Positions 1-64,000 are shown, counted from the stretch's first letter. The stretch is 64,000 bases of DNA from Certhia americana (GCA_018697195.1 CM031870.1:2307125-2371124), one strand, 5' to 3'. Program-made: numbers and translations. Notes: generated by a model from the letters alone, not told the origin.

Positions 1-3000
1 ACTTATCCCTCACTGCTGCTTTTCACAGCGGTTTGCTGGTTGTGTGCAGCCTGGTTCTCCCTGCTCTCAGTGCCCCTGCAAACAGTGCTGTGAGCTGAGC
101 AGGCTGCTGGTTGCTCATGAGTGTGAATGGCAATGCCACTGCCTGTCCCAGCAATCTTAAATCCCTTATTTCTGTTTCTTCTCCAGTGAAAACAGTGCTA
201 AAATGGGAGCCTGAATGCTCCTGAAGATGTTCATCCAACTTGTTAAATAACTACTTGTTGTGATTTGAATGGCAGGTGTCTGCTAAGGAAGGCAGGAACC
301 TCCCTTGGAATGGAGAATTTAAAACCCCTCCTTATTGTAACTTTTGGAATTAAGGGGCTCTTAGGTGAAGATATGGGAATAGGAATAACAGTTCTTTATT
401 ATGGGAACTAAAACAATAAAAACACTTGCAGTAAGACAAACAAGTAAACCAACCCACTGACAGAGTCAGGATCCAACCTGATCCCCTGTGGGTCAGGGTG
501 TTGGTGACAGTGCCATTTCAGTGCAGGCCCAGTGGCAGATGTGGCTCTGTTGAAGTGATGCTCCTGGAGAAAAGTGGAGTTCTTTTGCTGAAGGTCCAGT
601 GGTGAGAGATGGGCCTGATCTTCCTCTGAGAATCCAGTGGAAAAGGCTGCCTTGGTGTCCCAACTCCCAGATTTTTATCCAGGTGGGAATGCTTGGCTGC
701 TCCCCCTGGATGGAGCATTTCCCAGTGTGATGATGGAATTCTATCAGTGACACTCCCTGGCCCATTAGCAGAAGATCTCTCCCTGGAGGGAGGCTGGGTT
801 GTTGGAGAGATAAGAAAACTGCCCCAGCAGGTTTGTGACAGTTGGCCATTGACAGACAATTACAGCACCCCCACACACACCCCAGTTTCATCAAATGGTG
901 ATAGAATACAGAGTTTGGGTTATATTTTGCACTGCAACCCATAGCACTACTTAAAAGGTTGCACTTGAGTTTCTTTGTTCTGTTAAGCTCTTTAAAGTGG
1001 CATTCAGGATCCCTTAAAAAAGAGGAGAAAAAAGATAGGAAAACTGCTGAGAGTTTGGAGAGGAAATGCTCTGTCCTTTCTCCTGGAGGGATCTATTAAG
1101 TACGAGTAACAGAGGAGCACTCTGCTATATATCCTGGGGCTCACAGGGCATTTTCTCCTGCTCTTTTCCATGTGGTTGCTGGGTTTATGGAGAAGGTAGC
1201 TGCAATTAATGTTGTCTGGAGCTGTGGCAGGTATGTGCAGCACCTGGGGGTTTGTGGAGCCCAGCTCTGTAAACCCACTGATGTCTGAATCTTGGTGCTG
1301 ATCAAAGCAGCCCCCGGCCTTTCCCTGGCAGGGAAAGGACATGTGAGTTCAGGGAAAGGAAACTGGAAGTGGAATTTGCTCTGGCAGCAGCAGAGTGTGG
1401 TTTCACACGCTCTTCCATTCATCCCCACCCTTGTAGCACAAAATCAGTAGAACAAAATTTGTAGAACAAATCAGTTCTGAGTGATGGTTTGGGAGATAGG
1501 CTGGGTTTGCCTGTGGGTCTGTAGCCAAGTGCTGAGCTGCTGGTGTCTGAATTGTTGCATCAAAATGAAATGCCAAGCTGGCACCTGTGTTTGTGATGTG
1601 GGAGTGGGGGGTTTGGATTTAGGGGATTACATTGGATGATCTTGCACGTGCCAGAAGTCTGAGGCAGGCAGAGTACTGCCCTTTACAGGAACTAACTCCA
1701 TGGACACCTCTTTCTCCCTCAAAACCTTGATTTTTTACTTCACTCTTAAAATGAGCTGCTCAAGGTAATGCTAACTCTCTTTTCCAACTAGAATTTTTAG
1801 ATTTAACTTTTTTTCAGGACTTATTTGGGTAGTGGGGAGGGGGAATGACATATCCAATGGTTTCCACCTTTTGTGCAGAGAGGGATTTTTTGCATGCATC
1901 AAAATGAGGAATCTCATGCTGGTCAGGGAGATGGGATGATTTGGAGCTCTGTTATTTGGCAGAGGGGCTGGTGGGGATCGTGGGAAGGCACTGAAGTGTC
2001 CAGAAGTTGACCTTGATGCCAATCACCAGGGAATAGCTCAGAGGAATGGGAAACTTTCATTTGAGTTGCTCAGTTTTGGAAAATGAGTGCAGCTGTTCCA
2101 AAACAGTCGTACATTTTAGAGAGTAGCTCACAGAGCAGATATTTTGCTAAGGAAATGCAAATATTTTGCAGGTTTGGAAAGGAAAACTGGTGCCAATGTA
2201 TGTGGTTAGCTGTTAGTGAATTAGGTAAAACTGGGCACGTTTCTTTCCTCTTGTACTTTGTGTTTCAGATAAAATGGTGATCGGGTACTTCAAACAATTA
2301 TGATTAATAATTATAATAATGTGACCTTGATGAAATGAACTGCAAGTAAGGTTGATGAGAAGTCTTGTGATGTACAGACAGCCAAGATGTTTCCTGTAAG
2401 TCCTGAGCAGGCTTAGAAAATAGGGAAAAATCTAGTTGGGGATTTGAAGCTAAGTAATCCCAAAATATCTGCTGTCTTGATCGCTCCTGAGTAAGACATT
2501 TTCATTAGCCTGGAGCAGTGACACAGAGATGTAGCCTGTGTTAATCTGTAGCCTCTCTTTTTGGAGCATCTCTTGATGTGGTCACACTCCTGACTCTGCA
2601 GCTACCAGTGGTGAGCCTGGGAGGAAAAGGCATCACCCCCTTCACTGCTTTTCATCCTGAGTAAGAGAGGGTGAGGAACAGAGAACTTTTGGGAAGCAAC
2701 TGGAAGCTGTGCTTGCTGCCAGATTCATTCCTCTTTTACATCTTCATTCATGACCTGCCCAGGAGCTGCTGGAGCCAGTTGCAGGCTGCTGTGGTTTTGG
2801 AAATAGCAGCTGCTCTGCTGGGATACTTTCTGAACTGTGTGTGTTGGGTGTCTTGTCTGTCAGGGGAGGTGAACGTTCAGGTTGGGTTTACTTACCACAA
2901 ATCACTTCTTGTATTATATTATATTTTGGTGTGGTGAGACCAGTTCTGTGGCTTTCTGCCCTAGAAATGTTACCTGGCTCTTTTTATTGTTCATTTCAGT

Positions 3001-6000
3001 TTCTGTTCCTTGATTTTTCTCACATCTCAGAAATCCTGTTTTCCCCTTCTCAGAGAGTGTATGTGTTTAAAATCACGTGGCAAACCAAGCCAGCTGCTAA
3101 TGTGGGAAACACTTTGGGAATACTTTATTACTCACCAGCCAGTTCTGCTATTAAATGATCTTCAGGTTTATAGTTTCTCTTCAACACATGCTACAGGTCC
3201 AAAAATTGGTGGCAGAGTTGCGTGGATGCTCTTGTCAGAAGTTTCCCCCCGTCTGTGCTCCTGAGAGGAGCTTTTGGCCAATACCTCTAGCAGATTGTGC
3301 TGCTGGAAACCAGGTGGTCTTTCCTTCACTGCTCACACAGAGGCCAGGGTAAGGTTTTTGGGCTGAAATTGATGCTTTTTCCACTTTTCCCAGGCTTGGA
3401 ACTGAGCAAAACAGCAAAACTGGCAGGAGCCCTGGTGCAGCCCCACGTGTTGACCTGTGGCTCTGTCCCTTTGCAGGGTGAGGCAGTGGCAGTAGCTGCC
3501 TTGTGCATAGCAAATAGGATTTGTTTGTGCCCAGCAGTTCTTGTTGGGCTTATGATCAGGGGATTTCTAATTTTCAGTTGGGATGATGCTGTCTAACACG
3601 ATCAACCACTGTTAAACTCTCCCTGCTTTTGCTCAGTGCCTGTTACAAGGAGCAGCCCCCAGCAAATCGTGAACCCTTTGAAATGTTTCAGTGAAACGCT
3701 TGACAGTAAGTCAGGCTGGTATATTTCCCTTCTGTTGTGCTTTTTTTATTAGTCTTTTTTTTTTTTTTAAGGACTGAATTTTTAGCATTTCATTTTGGTG
3801 CTTGTCACAAGCCTTGCATTATTTAAGTAGCTTGTTTTAGCAGCTTGAAATGAGCCAGAAATTCACCTTGCTCACAGGCTACCAGCAGACACGTTTGCTG
3901 CCTGCAGGCACAAAGTGGGAGTTGATGCTCTTCTGTCAGTGTAGGTGAGCAACGGTGCTGTTCTGTGTGGGGGAGAGGCTAAAACAGTGATTTGATGTTG
4001 CTGACATCTCTTTCAAGTTGCTCTTTTTTTATTTTTTTCCTCCCCCCCTGTTCATTTGGGATCTCAGTTCCTACCTCCCCTGCTTTCTGTCTAGTCCTCT
4101 TGCCTTGAGCTGGAGCCAGACAAGAGCACTTTGAGTCTAGTCCCATCTTGGGTATGTGGGAGTTCAAGATTTCAAATGCTGTTAAGTGGGGGGAAAAATA
4201 CATTACACTGTGTTGACAAGGGGGATGTCTCCCCTTGACTGTCAGTTTAAATTCCAGCACCATCTGAAGATGCACAAATGTGGGGTGGAGGGAGCAGATT
4301 TGAGTTCTGCTCCAGTTACTGCACTCCAGAAACGCCTTCATATATCAGGAGATTAAATATATGAACAGCACCAATGGTGGCTATTTTTAGGTTAAGCTAA
4401 AAATGTCATGTGGTGTTTAAAAGGATTTTGAATGGGTTTTGGAAATCCTTGTGTAAGCATTCAGTGTGCTCCTGAGACCTGCTTCACCTCGTAGCAGCTG
4501 ATCCCTTACCTCATAGTAGTGGTTGGGAGCAGTGGTTTTGGGGATGATATTTTTGCATGTTTGAGGAGCTTGTCCGGGAAGTCCCTGTGACCTCAGCTGT
4601 CAGTCTGAGGTCTTGTCAGTTCAGAGAACTGTTAAACCCAAGTCCCTGGTGGCCTCAGGTTTTCCTGATAGTTGTTCTGTTAATGCTTTCTTCTCTCAAT
4701 TTGCTGTAGGAAAAACCATAATGGGGAGGATTTTGTTGTCTGCTTGGGTGTGCTGTGTCAGAGGGTGCTGGGAATGGGCACAGCCCCAAGGCTGCCAGAG
4801 CTCCAGGAACAATTGCAGAACACTCTCAGGCACGGGGTGGGATTGTTGGGATGTCCTGTGCAGGGCCAGGAGCTGGACTCTGATCCTCGTGGGTCCCTTC
4901 CAACTCAGGATATTCTGTGACTGAGTTATGACTACATGGAGTAATACAGAGGGGAAATTGGGTGGCACCACATCTTCAGCGTGGTGGGTCCTCACTGCAC
5001 AGTCAGTGAGTGGCTTAGATGTCATGATGAGAATTTTGTGTCACCTGGACGCTGCTACAGGGATTCAAGTCCAACTTGATGTGCTGTGGTGCAGGTGGGA
5101 GCCTTTTAAGAAAAGAAGAAAAACTAAAAAGCTTGTAAAGTGTTTGTCTGGCTGCTTTGCTGTTAAAACAGCTCCAGTTTCCTGTCCTTGGCTGTAGTGC
5201 AGAAAAGCTGATGGGCATGTTAGAGCCTGCTTATAGGGAGCCTTATTCTTTGCCTATAAATAGACACTGAAATCACTGAGGTAGTGTGGAATGGCTTCTT
5301 TCCATCTGTCTTCCTTGCTTTTTTATTATTGTTTATGTAGGGCAAGACCCCAGGGTGGCTTTGATCTTGTTATTTCACATTCTTGGGGGCCTGGTGCTAT
5401 AAACGTGAATAAACTTCTTATTCATGCCACTAGATGGAACTGGCCCATGCTTATGGATATTTGTTTAAACTTCAGCTCTGTATTGAGTATTGACAAAACC
5501 AATTGCTAGCTCTTGGTGGAAGCTTGGCTTTTACCCTCAAAGCAGAGCTTTATTAAGCTGCTTGGGGTTTTATTCAGTCTGTTTTGAAGTAGGAAGAATT
5601 GCCAGTTCTTTCCAGCCTTGGCTTTTTTTGTTGTTGCATTGACTGTGTATTACAGTTAATGCTATTTATTATATTCCTACTTTTATACCACTGAATCTTT
5701 TGGTGATGCGTGCACACTTGCTTGTATGGAAGTGGAGATAGGGTTTTTTTAATCCCAAATTTAATTTCAAATTATTCCCTCTACCTCTTTCTCACAGCTG
5801 AAAGTTGAAGTGTGCAAGTTCCTCTCTACAGGAACCGGAGTGACCCATAAAAAATATGACCTTAGTCTTGTGGCTTATCCATCATTCTTGGATCTGAGCA
5901 GCTGGGGTTTAGCCAGCATTGGACAAAGCACCATTTGAGCTATTTGTGATTTTTTTTATTTTTTTTTGTCTGTGCTGAGCATTTGCTGTGTCACCCCACC

Positions 6001-8253
6001 ATGAGTAGCCAGCTCTGTTAATGCACCACGAGTCCCTGGAGGGGAGAAATATCCAACCAGTCAACTTTGCTTGGAGCAGATCTGAGCAGACACCTGTCCA
6101 GCCCCTGTCTGCACCACTTGATGCTGCAAGGCTGATTTGTGGCTCTCGCAAATGTCCTTGCTCCTCCCCAGCCAGGCTCAGAGCAATCCTTTGCAGTGTT
6201 TGCTTGGCAACCTTAGCCACGCTGAGCCTATCCCTGCCTCCCTTTCTTCACCTTTTAAATGGCAAGAAGTGAATTGATTTTGTTTGCCAAAGGAGTCGGA
6301 CAGCTAAGGATGGAACAGTGCTATGCAGGGCTAGGTGATTGCTATTCACAAGTACCAGGGAAAATACAACTGTAATAATGTGGATGTGCCCTTTTAGAAA
6401 GGCCAGAATTTGCACAACACGTTTGCACTTACAATGACCCAGCTCCTGAGCTGCAGCTCCAGCACCTGCCTGTGATGGTGGAACAGCACTTTCATGCCAT
6501 TCTGTCAAATAAAGATTTATTTCTCCTTATAAGGCAGAAGATGGAGACTGTAGAGGAAACACCCCCAAAATCTTGCTTTTTAGGTGTTTTCAAAGCATTA
6601 GTATGCTCATGATAATTTTGGAGCTGCTTACTGGAATTAGGATGTGCTGCTGTGGTATCAGGGCTCAAATAGGGGAGTTGCATATTTGTGGTAATGCTGG
6701 TTAGAAGAGGCCTCTTGCTGTTCCCTCATCCAATTTCCCACTCAAAATTGGACCATCACCAGATCAGGGATCAGGTGAATGTGGCTGTTTGTAAGCAAGC
6801 CTTGAAATCTTTATGCTGGAGGTTCCCTCTGAAGAAGGCTCCCTCAGGCACTAAGCCTATGCTGCTGGGCTTTTTTAAGTGCTAAATTATACATTTTAAT
6901 TTTTATTATTGTATCTTGTGCATCTGAATTCATTTCATTTCACTGTCATAGCTGCAAATCCTGTTCCCTACAGAGGAAGTTAAGTAGAATTACTGAGGGG
7001 GAATTTGTACTGCTGTTGTATGCTAGCAAACAGGATTTTATAGCAGACCCACCATTTTCTTCCAGCTTATGCATCAGTAAATATTTAATAGTACAGATTC
7101 CTCTGTGCTGCAATAAGGACATGAATACTTTCCAATAAAAAAAAAAAAAATCCTCCTTTCTCCTTCCAGTGATCAAATTCTGCTTGGAGTTCCTGTACGT
7201 GTTCAGCCTCTGTGTGATAGTGGGAATGGAGAGCTATAAGCTGACAGAGCATAAAATGAAAACCTCCTGTTTAGTTTGCAGTGATTCCTCTGGCCCTCTA
7301 ATCCTGTTTGGGAGCCTCTGGCAAATTCGTTGTGCCTCTCTGAGAACAGGTGGGGGTAGCAAAGTTTAGTTCCAAAAAGCCCAGTCCTGTGAAGGAACCT
7401 GATTCCTGTCATGCTCTCCTTTTGGTGTGAGAGCAGATGGTGTTTCCTGGAATTTGTACCAAACCCTTGGTGTAAATCAGGGAAATCTCTTCTTTAAAAT
7501 AGCAGATGGTGGTAAGGAAATGTTCTCTGGAATGTTCCTGTGCTGGTTCACAGTGCAGGCACAAACCACACACTGACACTGCTCTGCTTGGGGTGCAGCT
7601 TCCTTCTGGCACTCCAATAACGTGGGGGTTTGGGAAGTGAGCTTGGAGCATCTCTGGTGGCTCTGAAGTTGTGCCTCAGCTTGGCAGCTCTCAGGGAATT
7701 CGGGCTGGGATGGTGGTGTATCCCTGTTGGCTGTTCCCCTCAGGACTCTGGGTGACTTCCCTGGCATTAGGTGTGACAGGGATGGTTGTAGTGGCATCAT
7801 CTGGGGGGGTGTGAGATGCAAGAGGATTTGGAGATGCACCGAGGCAACTCGGGCAAGGGGATTTTGCCCCTCTCACCAATTGATGGTGGCAGAAACACCA
7901 CTGTGTGGGCTGGTGCATTGGATTTTGGTTGGAAACAAGAAGATCCACATACTGGGAGAGTTTGAGTCCTGCTTGGATAGAACTGCATCTCCTCCTTTTC
8001 TGTGATTGCATAGCTCCTCCAGAGAGACTTCTCAGGCTTAAATTGCACTCTTCAGTCAACTGTCTTAATTGTTGGAACACAAGATAACAACCATATCTCA
8101 TTTCAGGTCCTGAGAAGGGGCTACAGAAAAAGACTCATGTGGAAAGACTGCTGGGAGAGTCAGGAGAACCCCTAGCAGCTAAATCTTGGAAAAAGCCCCT
8201 TAGAGTCAAACTGAGTTTGCCTGACTCCCTTGTGGTTTTATTTTATCTTCCAG
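1..8253 (+). other. RNF216: Upstream intron 1 or 5' flank of RNF216; no coding exon seen
   Basis: No supported coding exon lies in these 8.25 kb. The strong acceptor at 8252-8253 implies that a non-coding first exon lies upstream, outside the window or unrecognised within it. There is no CpG-rich promoter block here. Contents: one CR1 fragment near 4.8 kb, a 14-A run at 7137-7150 that begins inside an AATAAA hexamer, and T-rich tracts near 3.75 kb. All ORFs here are short and show no recognisable domains. Confidence 0.7.
4760..4925 (+). mobile_element. CR1 LINE 3'-end fragment
   Basis: Shows the avian CR1 3' terminus: the run CAGCCCCAAGGCTGCCAGAG, then GGGTCCCTTCCAACTCAGGA and ATTCTGTGA at the end. 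5'-truncated, non-coding. Confidence 0.88.
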
Positions 8254-8315
8254 TTCCTCATGTGAACCTGACTGCCATGCTGGGGCATTGACACTCTGGG
8301 GTGCAGCTGTTTAAA
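8254..8315 (+). other. RNF216: 5' UTR part of the first coding exon, with two tiny upstream ORFs
   Basis: A pyrimidine-rich tract ending TTATCTTCCAG gives an acceptor at 8252-8253, so the exon should begin at 8254. The 62-nt leader holds ATG-TGA (8260-8265), a start codon directly followed by stop, and ATG CTG GGG CAT TGA (8277-8291). The second is in frame with the main ORF, so its TGA also proves that translation cannot begin further upstream in that frame. Confidence 0.7.
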
Positions 8316-59051
<50,736 letters not shown>

Positions 59052-60300
59052 GTAAGTAACAAAGGATTTCTGTGAATGATTCTCACCCCAGTTTCAATCG
59101 CCGTCCACACGGGCGTGTTAAAATGCACACATTCCACCGGGGGAAAATGGTTTTAGCCAGCATAACTTTTTGCCTTTCCCAAGGCAGCTAAAAAACCACA
59201 CTGGGACCCTGCAACAGCACAGAGTCACATCTCACCACACCTTGAAAGGAGTTGGTGTTGCTCTAGAGAAAATCAGTTCCTGTCAGATGAGGGCTTTGGC
59301 TGGAAGTGCTCCAGGTGCTGTTATGGAGAGCAAGGCTTGTGGAAGAAGCTGGTGGGGAGCAAGTGCTGGCATCAGGCACAGTAGCCAGCATTGGGATTAT
59401 TGGGACCCATTCCTACTTTTGCAGCTGAAATGGTGTTGGCATGGCTTGGTATATGGAGGCAAGGGGAATTGTGGTTTTGGTGCCCAGATGATCTGGCTGC
59501 TGACTGTGAATCCTGTCACAGAGATGGACCCATCAGAAAACTGCTACAAGGCCAGAGAAGTAGTTGGGTCCGTTCTCAACAGCTGCAGAGGGAGAGCTGA
59601 AGTGTGGAGTGAGCTGTGAGAGAAGCTGTAGTAATTTGATACAGCTCATATCTGTGACAGGCTTGGGAAAACTTGCTGCAGCAAGTAAGTCTCTGTAAAT
59701 AGAGGTCTTCAGTACTGTAAATCCAGGAGTGTTGGAAGAAGCAGAAGTTGAATTTCCTGATTTTAGCAAAGCTGTAGAGCAACATGAATGTGGATCTGCC
59801 TTCACAGGGCTTGCCTGAACTTCCTTTTTCCTTGTGATTCTTTGTCTTGGGTCTCTGCAGCTTTCCAGGCTGTTCCCAGCCCCCCTGTCTGCAGGGAATA
59901 TGCACAATCCTGCATCTGCACAGAGCCAGGGAAAAGCCATTCTAAATCTCTCCCTTCTACCTCCAGGCTCTTGGGGATCTCCCAGCAATGTCACAACCAG
60001 CATAGGCCTCCAAGTCTTCTGCTTGCCTGCTTTTATTCCCTGAATTATCCTGTCAATGTGAGCTGTTAAACTACACCCAGACACCTCCTTGCAGGCACCC
60101 CTGTAGCGTTTCCAACACCTGGTTCTGAGTTTCTTGGATTCCTGTCCCACTCCTCCTCCTTTTCCAGCAGGATGCGATTCAGGGCTCGGCAGCGCTGGCA
60201 TCCGTTGTTCCTGTCAGGCTGCTGATTGTGCTGGGGGATGGCGTTTGTTCAGAGCCAGAGAAAACATGAGGCCTCTCAAAAAAGCTCGTACTGTACTTTC

Positions 60301-60318
60301 AAATAAATAAATAAATAA
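60301..60318 (+). repeat. (AAAT)n microsatellite
   Basis: Four and a half AAAT units. Confidence 0.9.
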
Positions 60319-61344
60319 GCAGCACAAAGAGGCCACTGTCACCAGGCCCTTTCCACCTCTCTAATTAACCAACGTTGTGGCAAAGAAAAATTTCCCACTG
60401 TCAGCGCAGAGCTGGCACTGCCTGCTCTTCTATTATTTATTTTATGGATGGTGGAGTGCTGGTGGGCTGGAGAGGTGAAGCTGGGTGACTGTCCTTGCTG
60501 CAGTGCAAAGAGTAACACAAAACTCAGCTGTTGGCTTGAAGCTGCAATGATGGTGGGGTACGTGTGTGCATGGTCCTCCCTCATAAGGGACACCTCCCCA
60601 ACCCCTCCAGGGTGATCTGTGCTCTCATATGAGAAATGGAAACAGGAATTAGCCTGGTAGATGTAAAGAGAGAAGTCTTGACACGGAGATTTGAAAGAGC
60701 AAAAGACCATTGCATCAGTAATGTTCTGTCCTTTGCCAGGGATAACATCCATTCAAGGCATGATCTTTGAAGGATCTGGTTTGAGTCTAAATCCTTATTA
60801 TTTACAGCAAAATTCAGGTTTCTTTAAAATACGGTGCCTTTGTTCTTTTCCAAATGTTTAATGTTTTCAGAGTCTGAAACAATTCTTGTGAAAGTATAAG
60901 TAAACCTATTCATTAGCTTGGGTTAAAAACAAATTAAAGACAGTCCTCTAGGAATGGCAGCATCTGTTAGTCTTTGTCTCAAATGATCTTGAGAGAGTAA
61001 AGCAGAGGCTTCAAAATTTCCCATAATTAAAGGTTAGTTAAAATCTTGTCCCTAAGCTGTAATCAGGCTGGAGTCTGATTTAAAAGTATCGGTGCAATAT
61101 TTGCTGGCTCTGAGACAAGCTGCAGTCATGCTGTGGTGAGCAGCTTCCAGGGGGGGCTAGGCAGAAATTATTTAATCCCTTCATTTCTTCTGGAGCTAAT
61201 TGGTGCCCTGCACCCCTGTAGGAAGTGCCAGGAGCCCTCCCCAGGAAGCTGCTTGGGCAAAAAAAGTCTTCGTGTCCCCCAAGTCCCTGCAGGAGCTGCA
61301 GGAGGGGCTGATGCAACAGTGCCAGAGACAAAGCTCAGGAGGGA

Positions 61345-61797
61345 ACAGTGGGAATAAAGCTGCTAGAAAGCATCCAGAGGAGAGATGGTGCTGGGCCTTG
61401 AGGGGAAGCTGTCTGAGAAGGTTGAGGCTATTTGGTTTGTTTAGGTGGAAAAGAGGAGACTGAGGGGAGATTTGTTGCAGGCTGCAGCTCCTGAGAGGCA
61501 GCGCGGGGACAACTCCAGTCTCTGCTCCTTGTGAGCAGGGTCAGGACCCAAGGGAATGGCTGGAGCTGTGTCAGGGAGGTTTAGGGTGGATACCAGGACA
61601 AGATTTTTCCCCCAGAGGGTGCTGGGGCACTGAAGGGGCTCCCCAGGGAATAGTCACAGCCCCACAACTGCCAGAGCTCCCCAGGAGCATTTGGACAGCC
61701 CCAGGCACAGGATGGGATTGTTGGGTACAGAGCCAGGAGTTGGACTTGATGATCCTCAGGGAACCCTTCCAGCTCAGAACACTTTATGGTTCTACAA
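61345..61797 (+). mobile_element. Longer CR1 LINE 3' fragment
   Basis: About 450 bp, the longest copy here. It includes the GAGACTGAGGGGAGATTTG, GAGGTTTAGGGTGGATACCAG and GCTCCCCAGGGAATAGTCAC segments and the terminal AGGAGTTGGACTTGATGATC. It covers the end of the reverse-transcriptase-side 3' UTR only; no intact ORF. Confidence 0.9.
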
Positions 61798-63671
61798 ATT
61801 GGCTCTGGGTTGCAGGGGCTGTGTTTGCCCTGATTTCTAAATATCTGTAGCAAACCTAGAGCTGCTTGTGTGCTGTTCATCCAATTTTTACACATCCTGG
61901 GCTGCAATGTGATTAATGCATTCTGGTTGTTTTGGTAAGCCAGGTTCTGCTCTCCAACGTATTATTTTGAATTTACTACTCATCTTTGTGCTATCAGTAA
62001 TATTGCACAGAGGCTTTTTTTGGCTTTCAAGTTTTAAGATGTTTTCAGTAAACTTAAAACCCTCCCAAAGGCCCATCGTTAAAGTTCAAAGCAAAAGACT
62101 AATCATCATGAGGTGTTTGCAATTATCCCTCCTTCTGGTGTTATAAAAAGATGATGTTGAGAGAAGACTCTGTAAAACTTCAAATGCATCAAGGAAATGC
62201 ATGAAGTGCACAGTGCTGCCTTTAGGATTTGGAAGCAGAAGGGGGGGGGGGGAAGCTCCCCTAAATTTAGTCTGTGGGGTTTGTGGTGAGTTTGGGGTTT
62301 TTTAAACTGCTATAAAACGCCTCAATCGTAAGCATATGGTTAATGCAGGGAATTCACAGAAAGCCATCGCTATGGAATGCCTGTTGCTAAAATAACTCTG
62401 CATTTCTTGAACGCTGGCGTGTGCTTCGTCCCCATGCAGGCCCCCCTTTTCCTGCAGCACTGCGGATGCCCTGTTCCAGTTACAACACAGCCTGCTTTTA
62501 TCCCTGCTTCCTGCTGCATGGAGGAGCACGCCGGAGACAGCCCGATGCCTGTTCTTGCTCAGGCTCTCCGCAGCTGATCTGGGAATGATTTGAAACAAAA
62601 CCCCTTAGTGCTTTGGAAGCCTCCGTCGTGAAAAATCATTTCAAGTTTATTAGGAACGGCTGCGGCCACACGTACGTGGAAAAAGGAAAGCAGTAAAGAG
62701 GCAGAAAAGGGGAGGCAGCGGTGCTGAAGCACTTTCTAAAGTAGGGGAGGGGTTGCAGAGCCCAGAAATAGGCACCAGGACTCCTGTTTTCCCTCTTTTC
62801 AGGAGGCGGCAGCCGCTTCCCGGTGACACTTAATAATTAAAGATAACGAGAAGCACAGGAGATAAAAACAGAGCTTTCAAAAGCTCCCTGGATGGCACTT
62901 TTGTTCTGGGCAGAGGAGGTTTTATTTGGGGGGAGGTTGTCTCTGTGTGACTTGCTAAGCTTTTATCTCCTTTGCTGCTGTATTTTCTCGTTCCCAAGGG
63001 CAGTTTGTTTCTCCTGCTCTTTCTGCTTGTGGCAGGGCCCTGTGTGGATGCTGGATGAGGCTCCTCTGGAGCAGCATTGTTGTAACAGGCCTCCCTGCCA
63101 TGAAAAGGTGCCTCTCTTAGCAACCCAGCCCCTAATCCATCCACAGACCCAGCCATCCGTTCTGCTGTGATTGGCTCCGTGCTCACCGCATTCCCTGGAT
63201 TCAATGGGAGAGGGCTGAAAGGAAAAGCCTCCTCCATGGCGAGAGCCTTTCCCGGGTGGGGGATGGCAAAGGCAGGCTCCCACACTGACCAGGGATGAGC
63301 GTTTGTTTTCCTTGGCTACAGGATGGGATGCTCAGAGCATCCCGCTGCTGCTGGGTCTGGGGCAAAGCTTTGGTCTCGTTTTGTCCCTTGAAAACACAGC
63401 TGCTGCTAATGACCACGTCTGCTTTCTGCAGATAAAAAGGGTTGAATGCATCTCAGAGATCCTTTGCATTTTCCTCTTGGCCACCTCCCTTCTCCCGTGA
63501 TGCAGCAGAGTGTGGGGAAGGGCCACGTTGTAGCATTGCCCTGCATTTCCTCTCTGGCAGAAAAGCCAAGTTACATCTTTGCTCAAAAAAACTGCCCAGT
63601 GCTGAGACACACCCCCCAGGGTTGGGAAGTTGCTATTTTCTTTTATTTCTTTTTTTTTATTTCTTTTTTTT

Positions 63672-63673
<2 letters not shown>

Positions 63674-63704
<31 letters not shown>
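63674..63704 (+). repeat. 31-T homopolymer in a T-rich tract
   Basis: Uninterrupted T run within a pyrimidine-rich segment that starts near 63636. It leads straight into GTCTTGCTGCAG, so it doubles as an extreme polypyrimidine tract. Confidence 0.9.
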
Positions 63705-63705
<1 letters not shown>

Positions 63706-64000
63706 TCTTGCTGCAGGCAAGGCAGCTGACAGGAAGATGACTGTTAACTTGACAAGATAAATGCCTTCAATCCACACAGCCTGTGAACAGGCCATTAAAA
63801 TTATAATCTAATCCTTTATTAAGGGACTTGAACCCGCTCAGGGAAATGGACACAAGAAGCTTTTGAAATCCTTCTGCTGCCTCCACCCCATGTGATGTTA
63901 AAAGGTTTCTCACCACAAAACCAGCCATAAGTGTGCTAATGAAATCTTAATTTTCAGTGTGGGTGCTTTACCCTTCGATGAATCTGTCATCTTTCTAATT

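Larger units (their letters stand above)
59052..64000 (+). other. RNF216: Start of the next RNF216 intron; next exon not found
   Basis: Begins GTAAGT. I searched for an exon encoding the acidic continuation (EDDEKLIEEIQ in mammals) and saw none, so it should lie beyond 64000. Contents: an AAAT repeat at 60301-60318, a long CR1 copy at 61345-61797, a 12-G run at 62241-62252, and a T-rich tract ending at 63704 that leads into a strong but probably cryptic acceptor at 63715-63716. Confidence 0.8.

Noticed and set aside
7134..7150. AATAAA running directly into a 14-A tract, as in a retrocopy 3' end
   Set aside because: No upstream gene-like sequence or target-site duplication seen; probably simple A-rich sequence.
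59533..60201. 222-codon open frame on the - strand
   Set aside because: No recognisable domain, mixed composition and no convincing splice or poly-A signals. It shows that ORFs of this size arise by chance in this window.

Overview
The window is vertebrate nuclear DNA, most likely from a bird. It holds one large split gene with GT-AG introns, scattered CR1 LINE remnants (the characteristic avian retroposon, recognised by their 3' ends), few other repeats, and local CpG-rich patches in otherwise CpG-poor sequence. There are no bacterial operons, CRISPR arrays or phage-like features. The exact species cannot be named from the sequence.

The gene is RNF216 (TRIAD3/ZIN), an RBR-class E3 ubiquitin ligase, on the + strand. 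I could place fourteen coding exons from the ATG at 8316 to the end of the RING2 exon at 59051. All splice phases agree, giving 2,406 coding bases (802 codons) without an internal stop. From N- to C-terminus the product has: a short acidic N-terminus with two SUMO-interaction-like motifs (exons at 8316 and 9504); a long Pro/Gln/Glu-rich disordered exon (10635-11495); a conserved helical middle region (13014-20194); RING1 (21161-22583); the IBR, split over 23050-23128 and 56391-56488; and RING2 with the predicted catalytic Cys753 (58829-59051). The last exons, coding for roughly 125 more residues in mammals, are not found and should lie beyond 64000. The non-coding first exon and promoter should lie before position 1.

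Layout: 1-8253 is upstream intron or 5' flank. 8254-23128 is a dense run of twelve coding exons with introns of 0.27-3.5 kb. 23129-56390 is one 33.3-kb intron that cuts the IBR. 56391-59051 holds two exons. 59052-64000 is the start of a further intron. Points of interest are a GC-AG intron and a very weak donor on either side of one in-frame cassette-sized exon, two perfect intronic hairpins close to exons, a start-stop uORF plus a second uORF before the ATG, a CpG-rich promoter-like patch inside the giant intron, and a weakly supported antisense ORF/exon cluster at 46.5-47.3 kb. I found no convincing second gene.
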